From Lojkania enalia (lineage: Eukaryota > Ascomycota > Dothideomycetes > Pleosporales): 34,097 nucleotides of DNA. Shown in pieces: positions 32,293 to 34,097 of this stretch (position 1 is the stretch's first letter; every line of letters begins with the position of its first letter). The translations under genes were made by a program, and so were the position numbers. The stretch is taken from the NCBI GenBank assembly GCA_010094045.1, contig ML986642.1, forward strand, positions 12,048-46,144, read 5' to 3'. The notes under the pieces were generated by a model, which was not told where the DNA came from, ran no database searches, and saw nothing but the letters and a program-made list of their open reading frames with translations.

Positions 32293-32778
32293 TAGTTTAT
32301 GTGGTGAGAGGCGAATCTTGTCTCAGGGAGGGAGATGAGGAGCTGAACTGGTTGATTGAGGATGGCCAGCAGGCCATATTTATGTATATAAGGAAGGGTA
32401 TATCAGCTGATATCCAGTGTGATTTGATATCGTGCGACGGTATCTGATACAACCTGCAACCGGATAACTTGCTCCCGTACGGTAGTAGGAAATCGTACTC
32501 AGGAGACTCGCCAAATCCCTATCATAGTTTATATAGTGTTCGATTGCCCGTTTCTGGCCGCGTCCTCTGGTTGCGCTTGCTGATTACATGAATATAAACA
32601 TTAGTAGAAGCAACTTTACAGTTTCTAAGGTTTTGCAGAGGATTCCGCATGGAAGATTTCTCAATTGCCCTAGCAATTTTCTGTGCCATTCCTTCATTCG
32701 ACTTCGTTGTGCTTCACCTCAGCAGTGTGTGGCGAGAATCCATCACAGGATGAAGCCTCACACAGTCACTACTCCTTC
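32293..32778. other. 3' flank of the kinase gene
   Basis: This is ordinary-composition noncoding sequence. It contains TATGTATATA (about 32381-32390), a candidate 3' processing element, and the exact 14-base palindrome ATATCAGCTGATAT (32400-32413). A 34-codon open frame at 32649-32753 is hydrophobic (MEDFSIALAIFCAIPSFDF...) but has no support as a gene. The copia LTR begins directly at 32779. Confidence 0.5.
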
Positions 32779-32938
32779 TGTAAGCTCAGGTCACGTGCCT
32801 AGTCAGCTGTGCAGCCCTTGACTAAGCAGTCTCATGTACTATATATTCCCCCGCCGTACCTTGACCAAGAGGTCAAGGGACCTCATCAATACATCTATCT
32901 ATACCGCCATATACAGTCTCCACCCTCTCCTGCTTATA
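32779..32938 (+). repeat. LTR of second C2-family copia (160 bp)
   Basis: It matches 2349-2508 over its full length. It contains CACGTG at 32793-32798 and a TATA-like GTACTATATAT at about 32837. An 8-bp stem CCTTGACC/GGTCAAGG with a 4-base loop spans 32859-32878. Confidence 0.93.
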
Positions 32939-33009
32939 GTTATGAGCCCGGCCTAACCCGCCTCTTCTATTAATTAATGCCACCTATCTTATTAATTATA
33001 TATACCTAC
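32779..33009 (+). mobile_element. second C2-family copia: LTR, primer site, leader
   Basis: It consists of the LTR at 32779-32938 (160 bp, TGTAAGCTCAGG to CTCCTGCTTATA), the primer binding site GTTATGAGCCCGG at 32939-32951, and leader colinear with 2509-2575 up to CCTAC at 33009. There an A-family LTR is inserted. It keeps C and G at many sites that are T or A in the copy at 2349. Since only the 5' side is in view, the element may be complete or truncated beyond the window. Confidence 0.88.
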
Positions 33010-33217
33010 TGTAATAAGCTAGTATAATAGATCACAGCGTAGCAACAATAGATAGAGTAGCAGGGCTAAAATGTTCGTATATTTAGTTCTCTTGGAAAAG
33101 AGGTGGCTGATAAAAGAGAGACGAATCGCTACCATCCCTGCAGGGTGCGATTCGGCTATTTTAACCCTAGGTCAGGTAACTCTATATTATTAACCAGTGA
33201 CTTAAAGCTATAAGATA
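33010..33217 (-). repeat. gypsy A-family LTR, reverse orientation, cut by transposon F1
   Basis: Its reverse complement matches the LTRs at 5012-5224 and 23166-23378. 208 of the 213 bases are present, and the missing five bases (the first of the LTR) should lie beyond the inserted transposon. It begins TGTAATAAGC, the intact TG end on this strand. It keeps more C and G than the other two copies, so it is the best guide to the original LTR. Whether it is a solo LTR or one end of an element cannot be told. Confidence 0.9.
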
Positions 33218-33932
33218 ACGTATTTCACAAGCGAGTCGCCCACCCAAGCGAGTCGCCTACTTTTGCCAAGAAGTCATACCCTACCTACTTACAACGCGAT
33301 GCAGCAACTACCTCAACCTTAATCAATCTATTAAGAAGGTCAGGTATTACTAGCTATCTCAGCTATTAATCAAGATTAAATTCAGAGCGTACAAAGCGCT
33401 GCAGCTACCTATAGTATCCGCTAAACGACACTTAGAGACTAACGCGCTGGTAAACCTTTACGACGTGATTATAAGCCTAATTCAAAGAAGCTTATAAAGC
33501 TAGAAGAATTAACTATAATTCAGCATATACTAGACCTATTATCTCGTAGATACCCTCCTATAATTAATAGTATACGAGATATAGCTAACCATTTACTCAG
33601 AGCTCGCTCTATAGACTAGATCGGTAAAAACTAGCTAATAAACTTTATTAATCGTATTTCTAAGCTTAAAATATACTTCTATTAAAAATATAACTATTAA
33701 AAAACTCTCTATAAGGATCTTAAAGTTATTAGTAGCTAGTTTAACCTAGTATATAATACTAAAGTAAAGTATAGTATTATTAATAATAATATCTATAATT
33801 TTAATAAGATAGGCTTTTAGATAAGTATTATATCTACTAGTAAAGTAGTTACTAGTATTAAACTATTAGCTAGTTAACTAAAATTACTATAGCTAAATAA
33901 TTATAAGTAGATAATAGTTATTTAAACTATTA
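33218..33932 (+). mobile_element. Fot1/pogo-like DNA transposon F1, left part
   Basis: It is inserted at a TA (33216-33217) in the gypsy LTR. The end begins ACGTATTTCAC and carries two direct repeats of AAGCGAGTCGCC at 33229-33240 and 33246-33257, 17 bases apart. These are likely transposase binding sites. The transposase frame follows on the plus strand and is interrupted at 33933 by another transposon end, again at a TA. Confidence 0.85.
33360..33930 (+). pseudogene. F1 transposase, N-terminal part
   Basis: The frame reads SVQSAAATYSIR (helix-turn-helix) at about 33386-33424, then KPNSKKLIKLEE and ILDLLSRRYPPIINSIRDIANHLL at about 33475-33600. This is the CENP-B/Psq-type DNA-binding region of pogo/Fot1 transposases, and GKN follows. 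The catalytic block NFNKIGF at about 33797-33817 has Asn (33803-33805) in place of the first DDE Asp. The frame is cut after VI-x-TI at 33930. Stops are of RIP type. It is related to the F2 transposase at 26850-25500 but not the same family. Confidence 0.85.
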
Positions 33933-34097
33933 GCGTATAGTATAAATAAGCTAATTACCTAAGCGAGCTAATTATAATATTAAAACCCTACTAAAATCGC
34001 GATAATTATACTTTATAGTATTATACTATAACTAACAACTATAGAATTAATTTAGAAAGAAGCTAGAATATAGTTTATACTCTAAACTCTTTAATAA
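33933..34097 (+). mobile_element. end of an F2-family Fot1/pogo-like transposon
   Basis: GCGTATAGTATAAATAAGC follows a TA (33931-33932) in the F1 transposase frame. The 165 bases to the window end match the right end of the element at 25185-27058 read in reverse (27058 down to about 26895), including two 17-base-spaced subterminal repeats. Its transposase frame would lie beyond the window. Confidence 0.85.

Noticed and set aside
32588..32821. 77-codon plus-strand frame downstream of the kinase
   Set aside because: Its last part runs into the copia LTR starting at 32779, so it is a chance fusion of flank and transposon.

Overview
The window looks like an AT-rich, repeat-filled block from a filamentous ascomycete (Pezizomycotina), with one small gene-bearing island. 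Two things point there. Retroelement reading frames are riddled with TAA/TAG where Gln, Arg or Trp codons are expected. CA/TG dinucleotides are very scarce while CG survives. That is the footprint of repeat-induced point mutation (RIP, C to T mainly at CpA), not of ordinary CpG deamination. I cannot name the species.

Layout: 1-1847 is the 3' part of a Ty1/copia element (C1). 1848-2348 is the 3' end of a minus-strand copia (C3). 2349-3581 is the 5' LTR and gag of another copia (C2). 3582-5011 is the putative LTR and gag of another retroelement (D). 5012-23378 is a chromodomain-carrying Ty3/gypsy element (A) with matching 213-bp LTRs. A copia element (6760-18206) sits inside its protease region, and a second copy of the same copia family (8395-14103) sits inside that one. 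Exact 5-bp target duplications bracket both copia insertions. A 225-base run of N (20756-20980) interrupts the integrase of A. Between the chromodomain and the 3' LTR of A there is about 1.6 kb with an unrecognised antisense reading frame.

23379 to about 29.0 kb is a minus-strand Ty3/gypsy element (B) split by a minus-strand Fot1/pogo-like DNA transposon (25185-27058). Base composition changes at about 29.58-29.64 kb. From there to 32778 the DNA is not RIP-mutated and holds the only convincing intact gene, an uninterrupted 303-codon Tda10-like glycerate kinase (31381-32292, plus).

From 32779 to the end is a second compact nest: a C2-family copia LTR plus leader, cut by an A-family gypsy LTR in reverse, cut by a Fot1/pogo-like transposon (F1), cut by the end of another transposon of the 25185-27058 family (F2). 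The transposable elements are all inactivated: catalytic Asp has become Asn and zinc-knuckle Cys/His has become Tyr. I found no tRNA, rRNA or CRISPR array. The most useful content is the resolved insertion order, and the most novel candidate is the antisense frame inside element A.
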